From contig JAHCIJ010000001.1 in assembly GCA_026129255.1 (NCBI GenBank), forward strand, positions 558,001-622,000: DNA of 64,000 nt, written 5' to 3'. The translations under genes were made by a program, and so were the position numbers. Below are positions 26,604 through 34,507 of the stretch, in pieces. Position 1 is the first letter of the stretch. Each line of letters starts with the position of its first letter. Under the pieces are notes generated by a model that was not told the DNA's origin, made no database searches, and saw only the letters and a program-made list of their open reading frames with translations. Origin of the DNA: Anaerolineales bacterium. GTDB lineage: Bacteria; Chloroflexota; Anaerolineae; Anaerolineales; UBA11579.

Positions 26604-26626
26604 TTCTTACATAGATGGCCGTCTAT
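26580..26626. promoter_or_regulatory. Two operator copies in the divergent promoter
   Basis: ACATAGACGGCTGTC (26580-26594) and ACATAGATGGCCGTC (26609-26623) lie 29 bases apart in the same orientation. The second extends into a near-palindrome ATAGATGGCCGTCTAT (26611-26626). One copy sits between -35 and -10, the other over the transcription start, as expected for a repressor. The cognate regulator is unknown; the ArsR gene nearby or a TetR-type protein are candidates. Confidence 0.65.
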
Positions 26627-26656
26627 CTATTACCTCTTTAGGAAAGGAGTGTGAAC

Positions 26657-26716
26657 ATGACTGAAGCGCAATCTCTTTGTGAATGTGGCTGCTGCGGCGA
26701 TGGCGGTTGTTGCTAG
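26657..26716 (+). CDS. 19-residue cysteine-rich peptide gene
   Basis: Encodes MTEAQSLCECGCCGDGGCC: six cysteines in the last twelve residues, as CxCxCC and CC. It has a consensus promoter, two operator copies, and Shine-Dalgarno GGAAAGGAG at 26641-26649. A GCGTGGGC/GCCCACGC hairpin follows the stop. The cysteine spacing suggests soft-metal or thiol chemistry, like a minimal metallothionein, but no family is recognised. It sits between a VOC gene (divergent) and an ArsR-type sensor (convergent). Confidence 0.6.
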   Translation: MTEAQSLCECGCCGDGGCC

Positions 26717-26718
26717 TT

Positions 26719-26818
26719 TGCGTGGGCAAAAAACCGCCCACGCGTTGGCGTTACTACTCGGCGTACGCCGAGTAACGCCTGGCCCAAACATGGCCGGCTG
26801 CTTGCGGCCGGCCATGTT
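26719..26818. repeat. Three consecutive hairpins between the Cys-rich peptide gene and arsR-like gene
   Basis: GCGTGGGC...GCCCACGC (26719-26742), GGCGTTACT...AGTAACGCC with inner CTCGGCGTACGCCGAG (26748-26780), and CATGGCCGGC...GCCGGCCATG (26789-26816). The last can end transcripts from the arsR-like gene (minus strand reads TGTTTGGG after it would be reached). No gene is present. Confidence 0.6.
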
Positions 26819-27140
26819 AGTTGCTCGCTTGCAAACGCTCCAGATGCTCGGCCGTGGCGCTTTCCGGCGCAAAGGTGCTGATCAGCTGGCCACAGCACAG
26901 GGCCATCTTGTCCTGGTTCAGCGTGTAGTAAGTGTTCTTACCCTCATCACGCACCAGCACCAGCTGCGCCTCGCGTAACAGCGCCAGGTGGTGAGATACC
27001 GTGGGCTGGCTCACGTTCACCGTCTGCACGATCTCATTCACGTTCTTCCATTCGCAGCAACAGATCTTCATGATCTGCTGGCGCGTGGGGTCCGCCAACA
27101 CTTTCGCAAACGCTACCGGGTCCATGCTCTTGGTCTTCAT
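26817..27140 (-). CDS. ArsR/SmtB-family metalloregulator
   Basis: A 107-residue winged-helix repressor of normal ArsR length. The core reads FAKVLADPTRQQIMKICCCEWKNVNEIVQTVNVSQPTVSHHLALLREAQLV. Cys27-Cys28-Cys29 lie just before the helix that carries the metal-binding ELCV motif in ArsR, and Cys82-Cys83 lie near the C-terminus, so a thiol metal or metalloid site is likely. Promoter TTGACA-17-TAGACT lies at 27159-27187. The gene runs toward the Cys-rich peptide gene. Confidence 0.88.
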   Translation of the reverse strand: MKTKSMDPVAFAKVLADPTRQQIMKICCCEWKNVNEIVQTVNVSQPTVSHHLALLREAQLVLVRDEGKNTYYTLNQDKMALCCGQLISTFAPESATAEHLERLQASN

Positions 27141-27158
27141 ATTGATTGCTCTCTATGC

Positions 27159-27187
27159 AGTCTACTTGCCTTGGCAGCGAATGTCAA
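27159..27187 (-). promoter_or_regulatory. Promoter of the arsR-like gene
   Basis: Minus strand TTGACA (27182-27187), a 17-base spacer and TAGACT (27159-27164), 19 bases before the ATG. Confidence 0.75.
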
Positions 27188-27437
27188 TTCGCTTGCTTGC
27201 AGGCGTAGGTTTATTTGGCCACAGGTTTCAGCAAGCTCAATTGGTAGAGGCGGACGCTGCAGAGCAGCGTACGCCTCTACATAGCTCGTGTCATTCCGAC
27301 CGGGTTTGTTCATGTACGCCAGACCGCCGAACCCGTATCAGGGAGGAATCCTTCTCACCATGTCTTCTTTCGCAACCGCCTATCCTTGCATCAGCCACAA
27401 TGCCATCAAACGACATACTATCTTCAGCCGCACAACT
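27188..27437. repeat. Gap with a nested hairpin and a TCATTCCGA element
   Basis: No gene. GTAGAGGCG...CGCCTCTAC with inner GCTGC/GCAGC (27244-27280) has the same nested layout as 19519-19558. A TCATTCCGA...GAGGAATCC element follows (27291-27352). Confidence 0.6.
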
Positions 27438-27439
27438 GA

Positions 27440-27445
27440 TATATT
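27440..27445 (+). promoter_or_regulatory. Extended -10 box of the phosphoesterase gene
   Basis: TGA-TATATT ends six bases before the ATG at 27452, with no ribosome-binding site between. Confidence 0.5.
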
Positions 27446-27451
27446 CCTCGC

Positions 27452-28078
27452 ATGCGTATCGTCGCCCTCAGTGACCAGGTGCTGGACTTTGTATATACCC
27501 CCAGCGTAGTACAACGCTTTGGCCACGTAGACCTGGTGGTGGGCTGTGGCGATCTGCCGTACTACTATCTTGAATTCCTGGTAGATACGCTGCACAAGCC
27601 GGTCTTCTTCGTGCGCGGCAACCATGCTGCCCACGTGGAGTACTCCCAAACGCTGGAGCGCAGCGAGCCGTGGGGTGCAGTCGATCTGCATCGCAAGCTC
27701 ATTCGTCACAAGGGGCTCATCTTCGCCGGGTTTGAAGGCAGCGTACGCTACCGCCGTGGCCCTTTCATGTACACGCAAGGCGAAATGTGGCTGATGGTGT
27801 TCGGCATGTTGCCACGCCTGCTTTACAACCGCCTGCGCCATGGCCGCGCCCTGGATGTGCTCGTGACCCACGCCCCCGCTTGGGGTCTTGGCGACCGCCA
27901 GGACACCGCCCACCACGGCTTCAAAGCCTTCCGCTGGCTGTTACAGGTCTTCAAGCCGCGCTTGCACCTGCATGGCCACATTCACCTCTATGACCGCGCC
28001 GAGCCAGCCATACATCAGTTTGGCCGCACGCAGGTGGTCAATGCTTATGGCTATCAGGAGGTGGCGCTGGATGAGTAA
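27452..28078 (+). CDS. Calcineurin-like metallophosphoesterase
   Basis: A 208-residue phosphoesterase with Asp8 (SDQ), GCGD (Asp34), GNH (57-58), THAP (His140) and HGHIH (174-178). The first motif is normally DxH; here it reads Asp-Gln-Val, so one metal ligand is changed. The substrate is unknown; the family includes cyclic nucleotide and dinucleotide phosphodiesterases. The stop overlaps the ATG of the ParB-Usp gene by eight bases, which suggests a shared role. Confidence 0.85.
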   Translation: MRIVALSDQVLDFVYTPSVVQRFGHVDLVVGCGDLPYYYLEFLVDTLHKPVFFVRGNHAAHVEYSQTLERSEPWGAVDLHRKLIRHKGLIFAGFEGSVRYRRGPFMYTQGEMWLMVFGMLPRLLYNRLRHGRALDVLVTHAPAWGLGDRQDTAHHGFKAFRWLLQVFKPRLHLHGHIHLYDRAEPAIHQFGRTQVVNAYGYQEVALDE

Positions 28079-29783
28079 CTACCCCTCCGCCATGAATGAC
28101 TTCAAGCGTGCCCGCGGGCGCGCCGCGTTGCGCAAGCTGCTCGCTCGCCTGGGCGGCAGCCGAGAGGATGATCTGTTGCGCTTTGACGAAGTGCGCAAGA
28201 TGCTGGGCGGCGTCAGCCAGTTGCCGCGCGGCCTGCATGAGATCCCGCTGGACGCCATCGTGGGCAGTGTTGGCCGCTATGAGGATTTCAACCGCCAGTT
28301 CCTGCCGCGCCAGGCCAGCCAGGGCGGCCGCTGGGCGCGCGTGCGCCTGGCAGTCGAGGGCCAGGGCTTGCCGCCGATCGAGGTCTACAAGCTGGGCGGG
28401 ATCTACTTCGTGTTGGATGGGCACCATCGCGTCTCCGTAGCGCGTGAGGTGGGCGCTAAAACCATCGAAGCCTTCGTTACTGAGGTACCCACTGCGGTTG
28501 CGGTCTCTCCGCAAGATGATATTGAGGATTTGATCCTCAAAGCAGAGTTGCACAATTTCACGCAAGACACACAGCTGGCACAAACCCGGCCCGATGTAGA
28601 TTTCCGCGTCACTATTCCCGGCCGCATCAACGAGCTGCGCGAGCATATTGCCGTGCACCGCTATTACATGGGGATCGAGCAGCAGCGCGAGGTGCCGCTG
28701 GAAGAAAGCGCAACCCACTGGGCAGACGAAGTCTATGTGCCCGCCGTGCACACCATCCGCCAGCTCGGCCTGCTGCGTGACTTTCCGCAGCGCACCGAAG
28801 CCGATATGTACCTGTGGCTGATGAAGCACCGCGCCGAGCTGGAGAAAGAGCTCGGCTGGAGCTTGGGTGCATCCGAGGCCGCCGCTCATGCCTGGAACCG
28901 TCTGGAGGGCAGCCCGCGCCGCTTCGGCGCCCGCGTGCGCCGCTGGCTAAGCACATGGCTGCCGCTGGCGGCTCCGCCGCTACCCACGGAATGGCGCCTG
29001 GAGCGCGAAGACCTTGAGGCCGGGCAAAGTCTCTTTCCACGTCTGCTGGTGCCGCTCAGTGGCGACGATGCCAGTTGGACCGCGCTGGATGTTGCTCTGC
29101 AGGTGGCGCGCCATGAGCACAGCGAGCTGCGCGGCGTGCATGTCTTGCCCGACGGCCAAGCCAACACCGCCGAAGTAGACCGCCTGCGCGCCGAGTTCGA
29201 GCGCAGAGTGGCCGCCGCCGGCTTGCGTGGCAGCCTGGTTGTGGAGAAGGGCAACATTCACCGCCGGGTGGAGGTGCGCAGCCACTGGAGCGATCTGGTC
29301 GTGCTGCACCTCAAGCACCCACCTGGGCCGCGTGTCTTCGCGCGCTTGCTATCTGGCCTGCGCACCTTTCTGCAGCGCAGCCCGCGGCCGGTGCTCGTGG
29401 TGCCCGCGCCCACTGCGCTGCAGCACGCCCTGCTGGCCTACGACGGCAGCCGCAAGGCGCGCCAGGCTTTGTACCTGGCCGCTTATCTGGCACAACGCTG
29501 GCGCATTAAGCTCACCGTGCTGACCTCGTTTGAAGGCAGCGTGCGGCCGACTCTCTCGCAGACCGGCGCCAAGAACTATCTGTTGGGGCGCGGTATCTAT
29601 GCGGAATACGTCCAACGCCGCGGCCAAGCGGCCCAGATGATATTGGATGTGGCCGCTGAACGCGGCTGCGACTTTGTGCTCATGGGCGGCTATGCCCAAA
29701 GCGGCCTGGTGGAAGTGATGCGCGGCAGCAATTTGGATGTGGTGTTGCGCGAATACCGCGGCGCGGTGTGGGTGTGCAACTAA
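28071..29783 (+). CDS. ParB-like domain fused to tandem universal stress protein domains
   Basis: A 570-residue protein. Residues about 35-145 resemble a ParB/sulfiredoxin-like nucleotide-binding fold, with IPLDAIVGSVGRYEDFNRQFLPR and the signature FVLDGHHRVSVAREVG (Asp116-Arg120). Residues about 150-300 are helical and unassigned. Residues about 322-570 contain two UspA-like halves: FPRLLVPLSGDDASWTALDVAL, then PVLVVPAPTALQHALLAYDGSRKARQAL and FVLMGGYAQSGLVEVMRGS. The start at 28071 is set by the domain beginning and the overlap with the phosphoesterase. The fusion suggests nucleotide-dependent signalling; this is inference. Confidence 0.75.
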   Translation: MSNYPSAMNDFKRARGRAALRKLLARLGGSREDDLLRFDEVRKMLGGVSQLPRGLHEIPLDAIVGSVGRYEDFNRQFLPRQASQGGRWARVRLAVEGQGLPPIEVYKLGGIYFVLDGHHRVSVAREVGAKTIEAFVTEVPTAVAVSPQDDIEDLILKAELHNFTQDTQLAQTRPDVDFRVTIPGRINELREHIAVHRYYMGIEQQREVPLEESATHWADEVYVPAVHTIRQLGLLRDFPQRTEADMYLWLMKHRAELEKELGWSLGASEAAAHAWNRLEGSPRRFGARVRRWLSTWLPLAAPPLPTEWRLEREDLEAGQSLFPRLLVPLSGDDASWTALDVALQVARHEHSELRGVHVLPDGQANTAEVDRLRAEFERRVAAAGLRGSLVVEKGNIHRRVEVRSHWSDLVVLHLKHPPGPRVFARLLSGLRTFLQRSPRPVLVVPAPTALQHALLAYDGSRKARQALYLAAYLAQRWRIKLTVLTSFEGSVRPTLSQTGAKNYLLGRGIYAEYVQRRGQAAQMILDVAAERGCDFVLMGGYAQSGLVEVMRGSNLDVVLREYRGAVWVCN

Positions 29784-29791
29784 GCTCGGCG

Positions 29792-30232
29792 CTATGCGCC
29801 AACTTGCCAGCGCTGCGGCGTGGCCGTGCCGTCCACATATACGTTCATGAACGCCGTCTCCACTGAAAGTGCGAACAAGATATAGCGGTCGGCTGGAGTG
29901 TAAGAGGCAGCCTGGATGGCCTTGGCGCGCTCGTTTGGCCCGGTCAATAAACGAGCATGCCCGCGTACATAGAACTCGCCGCTGCCGCCGCTGGAGTCGG
30001 CTACGTTGCAATGCAGGCTGTACCCGCTGCCGCGTTGCAGATCTTTGCCCTTGGGCGAAGTAGGCTCCATGAACAGATACAACTCATCCGCAATGATCGG
30101 GGTCACCGGGTGCAGGCGCGGCGTCCCCTGTGCCGTGACCGTAGCCAGGTAAGCCACTCCGGAGGCGAAGCGTTCGGCGCCAAAGGCGGCCAGGTGTGGA
30201 GCTTGCTGTGCGAATTCGGCCCAACTACTCAT
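29792..30232 (-). CDS. Pyridoxamine 5'-phosphate oxidase-family protein
   Basis: A 146-residue split-barrel flavoprotein-like protein. It has ASGVAYLATVTAQGTPRLHPVTPIIADELYLFMEPTSPKGKDLQRGSGYSLHC near the start, characteristic of the PNPOx-like group that binds FMN or F420. The reaction is not predictable. ATG at 30232 overlaps the stop of the LysE gene by one base, so this is the third gene of the aldo/keto reductase operon. Confidence 0.82.
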   Translation of the reverse strand: MSSWAEFAQQAPHLAAFGAERFASGVAYLATVTAQGTPRLHPVTPIIADELYLFMEPTSPKGKDLQRGSGYSLHCNVADSSGGSGEFYVRGHARLLTGPNERAKAIQAASYTPADRYILFALSVETAFMNVYVDGTATPQRWQVGA

Positions 30233-30870
30233 TACACTCGCATCCCATCGTAGAGCAGCCAGAAGGCCATGCCCAGCATCAGTACCAGGCTGGCGGTTTG
30301 CAGCACGCGCCGCATTTTTGGATTGAACTGTCCCAGCTTGCCCAACACAAAGGCGATGCCTAGCAAGCCGCCGATACTGAAAATATAAAAGCCAGCCAAC
30401 ATCGCCACCCCATGTATGGACGAATGTGCCAGCCCGCGCAAGAGCAGCGGGCCAAGCACCAAACCCCAGAACAGATACGTGCCGGGGCTGAGGAACAGCA
30501 TCAGCATGCCTTGCAGCAGGCTGCGCCAAGCGGGTGGGGCGTTTTGATCAGCCTCTGTCGCCGCGGCTTCAGCCGCAGAGCGCAACTGGCGCCATAGGTC
30601 CCAGGCCAGGTAAGCCAGCAGAGCTGCACCGGCCAGCTGGATGCTGCGCAGAAAGGCGGGCGGTACTTGGCGCATGACGAATACCATCGCCACCGCCACG
30701 GGGATATCCGCCAGCAGCGGAGCAAACGTGACCGGCGCCGCCCGGCGCCAGCCGCCCAGCAAAGCCTGCGCGATCACCAGAGACTGGAACGGGCCAGGGC
30801 TTAAGGCCGCGCCGACCCCGATCGCTGCCGCCTGGGCAAAGATCGCCCAGACGCTATAGGCTTCGCTCAC
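30232..30870 (-). CDS. LysE-type amino acid exporter family protein
   Basis: A 212-residue membrane protein with about six helices. AAIGVGAALSPGPFQSLVIAQALLGGWRRA matches the N-terminal LysE/RhtB signature (PGP). GTG at 30870 is chosen because it overlaps the aldo/keto reductase stop by four bases (GTGA); the longer frame upstream is charged and unlike the family. Exports an amino acid or similar small molecule. Confidence 0.8.
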   Translation of the reverse strand: MSEAYSVWAIFAQAAAIGVGAALSPGPFQSLVIAQALLGGWRRAAPVTFAPLLADIPVAVAMVFVMRQVPPAFLRSIQLAGAALLAYLAWDLWRQLRSAAEAAATEADQNAPPAWRSLLQGMLMLFLSPGTYLFWGLVLGPLLLRGLAHSSIHGVAMLAGFYIFSIGGLLGIAFVLGKLGQFNPKMRRVLQTASLVLMLGMAFWLLYDGMRV

Positions 30871-31790
30871 GCGCTCAAGGCATCCAGGCTTGCCATGTCT
30901 TCTTCGCTCAAACTCCAGCTCAAGGCGCCGGCGTTTTGTTCGGCCTGCTTGGCGTTCTTGGCGCCGGGGATGGCCAGTGCACCCTTGGCTATGCACCAGT
31001 TCAGCGCCACCTGCGAGAGTGGCTTGTCGCCGTGCGCCGCGGCGATGCGCTGCATCTCCGCCAGCAGGGGCGCCAGGCTGCCCAGCTTGCTGCCGTTGAC
31101 CACGCGGCGAGAAATGTCACGCGGCGGGTTCTTTGGGCCGTACTTTCCGGTCAGCAAGCCCTGCGCCAGCGGGCTGTAGGCGATCACCGTGATTTGGTTC
31201 TCCTTGCACACTTGCAGCAGGCCGTTGCGCTCCGGTTTGCGTGCCAGCAAGCTGTACGAGAACTGGTTGCTGGCCAGGCGCAGGCCGCGGCTCTCCAGCA
31301 CGCGGATGGCCAGCTCCACTTGGCGCGGCCCCAGATTAGACCCACCGATCTGCTTGACCAGCCCGGCCTCGACTGCATCGGCGATTGCGTGTAGCCATGT
31401 GCCCAGGCTGCGCGGCGGGAAGGGCCAATGCACCTGATACATGTCAATCGCCGGTACGCCCAGGCGCTGCAAGCTGCCTCGGATGGCACGCGGCAAGCTG
31501 CTGCGCAACACGCGCCACGGATAGGGGAAGAATTTGGTGGCGATGAAGGTTTCACCGGCATTGTCTGCCGCAAATTTGCCCACCAGGCTCTCAGAGCGCC
31601 CCATGCCATAGATCTCAGCCGTGTCAGTGAAGCTCACCCCGGCCGCCAAGCTGGTATCGTAAGCAGCCTTCAACTCGGCTTCGCCATAATCTGCGCCATA
31701 AGACCAGAACAGGTTATCGCCCCAGGCCCAGGTGCCAATACCGATAGGAGCTACTTTGGGACCATTGTGACCAATTTGAATGAGCTGCAT
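30867..31790 (-). CDS. Aldo/keto reductase
   Basis: A 307-residue TIM-barrel NADPH oxidoreductase. The catalytic tetrad is complete: Asp56 (FTDTAEIYG), Tyr61, Lys86 (ATKFFP) and His121 (YQVHWPF). The cofactor region near the end reads ALAIPGAKNAKQAEQNAGAL. It heads a three-gene operon. A likely promoter, TTACAC-16-TAGAAT, lies at 31813-31840 on the minus strand. Confidence 0.93.
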   Translation of the reverse strand: MQLIQIGHNGPKVAPIGIGTWAWGDNLFWSYGADYGEAELKAAYDTSLAAGVSFTDTAEIYGMGRSESLVGKFAADNAGETFIATKFFPYPWRVLRSSLPRAIRGSLQRLGVPAIDMYQVHWPFPPRSLGTWLHAIADAVEAGLVKQIGGSNLGPRQVELAIRVLESRGLRLASNQFSYSLLARKPERNGLLQVCKENQITVIAYSPLAQGLLTGKYGPKNPPRDISRRVVNGSKLGSLAPLLAEMQRIAAAHGDKPLSQVALNWCIAKGALAIPGAKNAKQAEQNAGALSWSLSEEDMASLDALSA

Positions 31791-31856
31791 AAATGCTTCC
31801 CTTTCTGAAGCTGGTCTATTCTAAGCGTTGTTTCGTATTGTGTAATTCTGTCTAAC

Positions 31857-31885
31857 AAAAGAGCCCGGGAGAACCCGGGCTCTTT
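31857..31885. terminator. Bidirectional-looking terminator hairpin
   Basis: AAAAGAGCCCGGG-AGAA-CCCGGGCTCTTTT. On the minus strand it ends the EEP-enzyme gene; the T-run exists on both strands. Confidence 0.8.
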
Positions 31886-31900
31886 TGTTGTTGTGTGACG

Positions 31901-33823
31901 CTACGGCAGGGTGATGGTTGCCGAAAGCGGCAGGTGGTCTGAGGCCGTCGTGAGCGGGATGGCAAAGTTGCTGAAGCTCAGATCTGGCGAGATGAAAATG
32001 TAGTCGATCTGGTGGTCGGCAGCGAAGGATGGATAGGTGAAGGTGTTGGCCAGGCCACTCTCGCGGGAGATGTCTACAAAGCCGCCGCCCAGCATCACTT
32101 CCAGCGCCAGCGAGTCGGGCAGGGAGTTGAGGTCCCCCATGATGATCGTGGCAGGGCGGCCGCTGGCTACGTCCACCAGCACAGAGGCTTGCTGGGCGCG
32201 GATGTCGTCCTGGCCAGCCTTCTCGCTGAAGTGCGTATCGATCACGGTCAGGGTTCGCCCGTTCACGTCGATCTCGGCGTAGAGGTAGCCGCGCAGCAGC
32301 AGCACGTCTTCAGGTGGCAGTGGGTGGTTGCTGGTTTGAATGATCGGCAGGCGAGTGAGGATGGCGTTGCCCCACTGGGCGTCTGCGGTCGGCCCCCAGA
32401 TGTATTGCATATCCAGGCGCTGTGCCAGCCATTCCAGCATGTCCATGCCGCCCCAGATTAACCAGCCGCGCGAGATCTCCTGCAAGCCAACCACATCGGC
32501 GCCGCTCTCCTCGATGATGCGCGCCAGCGCCTCGGGGTCAACGCGGCCGTCCGTGTTCACGGCATCGTGCAGGTTGTAGTTGATCACGCGGATCGTGTTG
32601 CTTTCCGCCGCTTGGGCGGTAGGCTGGCTCCAGGCGAAGCTCAGCAGCAAGGGGACCACCAGCAGGGCGGCGGCCAGCGCCACCGGGGTGTAGGGCGGCG
32701 TGCTTTCCTTGGACTTGTCTGCTTTGGCGCGCACGGCAATCAGGATGAACAGCGTAGCCAGCACAACCGCTACCGGCGGCAGGGCGCCAGAGCGCAGCCC
32801 AAAGTCAATATCGTACGAAGCATAGTAGATAAAGGTCAGCAGCACGAAGAAGATGTGGCCCAGCCCATTGAACAGGGTGCTGCGCAACAGCCCCGGCTTG
32901 CCTGCCGTAGCGGCGGCCGCGGTGAATATGAAGTAGCCCAACGTCAGGCTGAAGACCTGCCCAAGGATGATGAACAAACCGGGCACCAAGGGTTGGTTGA
33001 AGGCCAGGAACAATTGCAGCAGCACGAATGCGCCATACAGCAGCGTATTGAGCCAATTGCGCTTGGGGGCAAGTTTAGCAATGTGCCACAGGCCGAGGGC
33101 GTTGCCTAGGATCAGCGCGGCGCCGGCAAGCGGCGTGCTCCAGCCGCTGAGCGAGGAGACCAGCGCGGTGTTCTGGAACAGCATCAGTTGCAGAAACAGC
33201 CACGGGCCAACCGCCAGCAGGGCGGCCGAGCTGCCCCAGCTGCCATCCGTGGCCGCCGGGGCATCCACCACCAGCTTGCTCAGCGTCCACAGCAGCAGGC
33301 CAGCCAGCACGACTACCAGCGCGAGTGGGAAGAGGCCGGGCTGCCATGAAACATCCAGTGTGCGGAAAGCGATCTGCAACCCCGTGTCGAGCACCAGGCC
33401 AAGCAGCCAGCCCAACGCCAAATGCATGGAGATGTTGCCGCCGCGGGCGCGCGAGATGCCCACGGCCAGCGGGATCCACATCAGGAACAGGGCAGTGGCA
33501 GCGGCCGAGAGGTACAAGTCCAGCATGGCCGTCTGAGCGATCTGCTCCAGCACACGTACAACAGCCAGGCCACCCGCGGTCAGCCACAGGGTGGTGCGGG
33601 TGCCAAGCAGCCGGTTGAGTGGCCCGGCCAGGAAGGCCAGGGCGAATATGCCCACGGCCACGGGGGCCAGGCTGAGGGAGCTCATGCCCGTCGAGTCGCG
33701 CAGGTAGCCGACAAAGCTCACGAACAGCACGCGCAGCTCTTGCAGACCAAAGGTGACCAGGATGGCGGCGAACAGCCAGCGTAGCCAATAGGATTTGAGG
33801 TCAGAACGAAGAAGGTTCAGCAT
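31901..33823 (-). CDS. Membrane protein fused to endonuclease/exonuclease/phosphatase (EEP) domain
   Basis: A 640-residue protein. The first 380 or so residues form about ten to twelve membrane helices. The C-terminal domain (from about 405) is an EEP enzyme with VINYNLH, VVGLQEI, VIDTHFS, IMGDLNS, HQIDYIF and ASDHLPL, so all metal and catalytic residues are present. The layout resembles the C-terminal half of eukaryotic Cwh43/PGAP2IP. A lipid phosphodiesterase role at the membrane is possible, but the substrate is unknown. AGGAAACC precedes the ATG. Confidence 0.8.
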   Translation of the reverse strand: MLNLLRSDLKSYWLRWLFAAILVTFGLQELRVLFVSFVGYLRDSTGMSSLSLAPVAVGIFALAFLAGPLNRLLGTRTTLWLTAGGLAVVRVLEQIAQTAMLDLYLSAAATALFLMWIPLAVGISRARGGNISMHLALGWLLGLVLDTGLQIAFRTLDVSWQPGLFPLALVVVLAGLLLWTLSKLVVDAPAATDGSWGSSAALLAVGPWLFLQLMLFQNTALVSSLSGWSTPLAGAALILGNALGLWHIAKLAPKRNWLNTLLYGAFVLLQLFLAFNQPLVPGLFIILGQVFSLTLGYFIFTAAAATAGKPGLLRSTLFNGLGHIFFVLLTFIYYASYDIDFGLRSGALPPVAVVLATLFILIAVRAKADKSKESTPPYTPVALAAALLVVPLLLSFAWSQPTAQAAESNTIRVINYNLHDAVNTDGRVDPEALARIIEESGADVVGLQEISRGWLIWGGMDMLEWLAQRLDMQYIWGPTADAQWGNAILTRLPIIQTSNHPLPPEDVLLLRGYLYAEIDVNGRTLTVIDTHFSEKAGQDDIRAQQASVLVDVASGRPATIIMGDLNSLPDSLALEVMLGGGFVDISRESGLANTFTYPSFAADHQIDYIFISPDLSFSNFAIPLTTASDHLPLSATITLP

Positions 33824-33855
33824 TCAGGTTTCCTTTCAAATTGAGTACAGCTAAG

Positions 33856-33933
33856 TTAACCACAAAGCCACAAAGAGCACAAAGCAGCCGCTTCCCCCTT
33901 TAAGAACTTTGTGTCCCTTGTGCCTTTGTGGTG
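33856..33933. repeat. Inverted pair of CACAAAG-type repeats (family C)
   Basis: AACCACAAAGCCACAAAG (33859-33876) and its inverse CTTTGTG...CCTTTGTGGTG (33907-33933) flank a short spacer. The right copy encodes the last residues of PlsY. Confidence 0.75.
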
Positions 33934-34490
33934 AGGTCTTTATCACCTAGGGCGGCTAGCCCAACCACCACTGCCAGGCTGAGCACAAAATACGTAACAT
34001 GGGCTGGCCTACCAATAAGCTGCAGGCTGATAAGCATTACAACAAAGCCAATCACTGCCGTGAGCGAAATATTGCGCGTGATGCGCATAGCCACCCAGCC
34101 TATAGCTACAGTGATAAGCAGCTCGGGCCACAAGGCCACCCATGCGGCCGCTCCCAGGCTAGTGGCCAGCCCCTTACCGCCGCGGAAACGCAGCCACACT
34201 GGCCAGTTGTGGCCCACGACGGCTGCGGTGCCCGCCAGAAACCACAGCGCGCTGCTGCCCGCCAGGCTGTGACCCAGCGCCATGGCCGCCAGCCCCTTAC
34301 TGAAATCCAGCACGCCGCCCAGCAAGCCCCAGCCCAGGCCCAGCTCACGCGTCAGGTTGCGCGTGCCCACATTGCCGCTGCCCACCGCGGCCAGGCGTAC
34401 GCCGCCAACTTTGCTGGCGATGAGATGCGCAAAGGGAATCGAGCCGAGTAGATAGCCGGCCAGGATGGCGAGAAAGAAGGAGGGTGTCAT
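33900..34490 (-). CDS. plsY: Acyl-phosphate:glycerol-3-phosphate acyltransferase
   Basis: A 196-residue membrane protein. It has GYLLGSIPFAHLIA, GSGNVGTRNLTRE, GHNWPVWLRFRGGKGLATSLG and later small-residue helices, the three PlsY active-site motifs. It uses acyl phosphate from PlsX to make lysophosphatidic acid. ATG at 34490 is where the family begins. The final ten residues (TTKAQGTQSS) are encoded by a dispersed intergenic repeat, so the native C-terminus has been replaced or extended. Confidence 0.93.
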   Translation of the reverse strand: MTPSFFLAILAGYLLGSIPFAHLIASKVGGVRLAAVGSGNVGTRNLTRELGLGWGLLGGVLDFSKGLAAMALGHSLAGSSALWFLAGTAAVVGHNWPVWLRFRGGKGLATSLGAAAWVALWPELLITVAIGWVAMRITRNISLTAVIGFVVMLISLQLIGRPAHVTYFVLSLAVVVGLAALGDKDLTTKAQGTQSS

Positions 34491-34507
34491 GGTTGAGTGA
34501 TAGCTGG

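Noticed and set aside
26679..26978. 99-codon frame overlapping the Cys-rich peptide and arsR-like gene
   Set aside because: Opposite to the conserved ArsR frame and lacks a ribosome-binding site; the short Cys-rich ORF has one.
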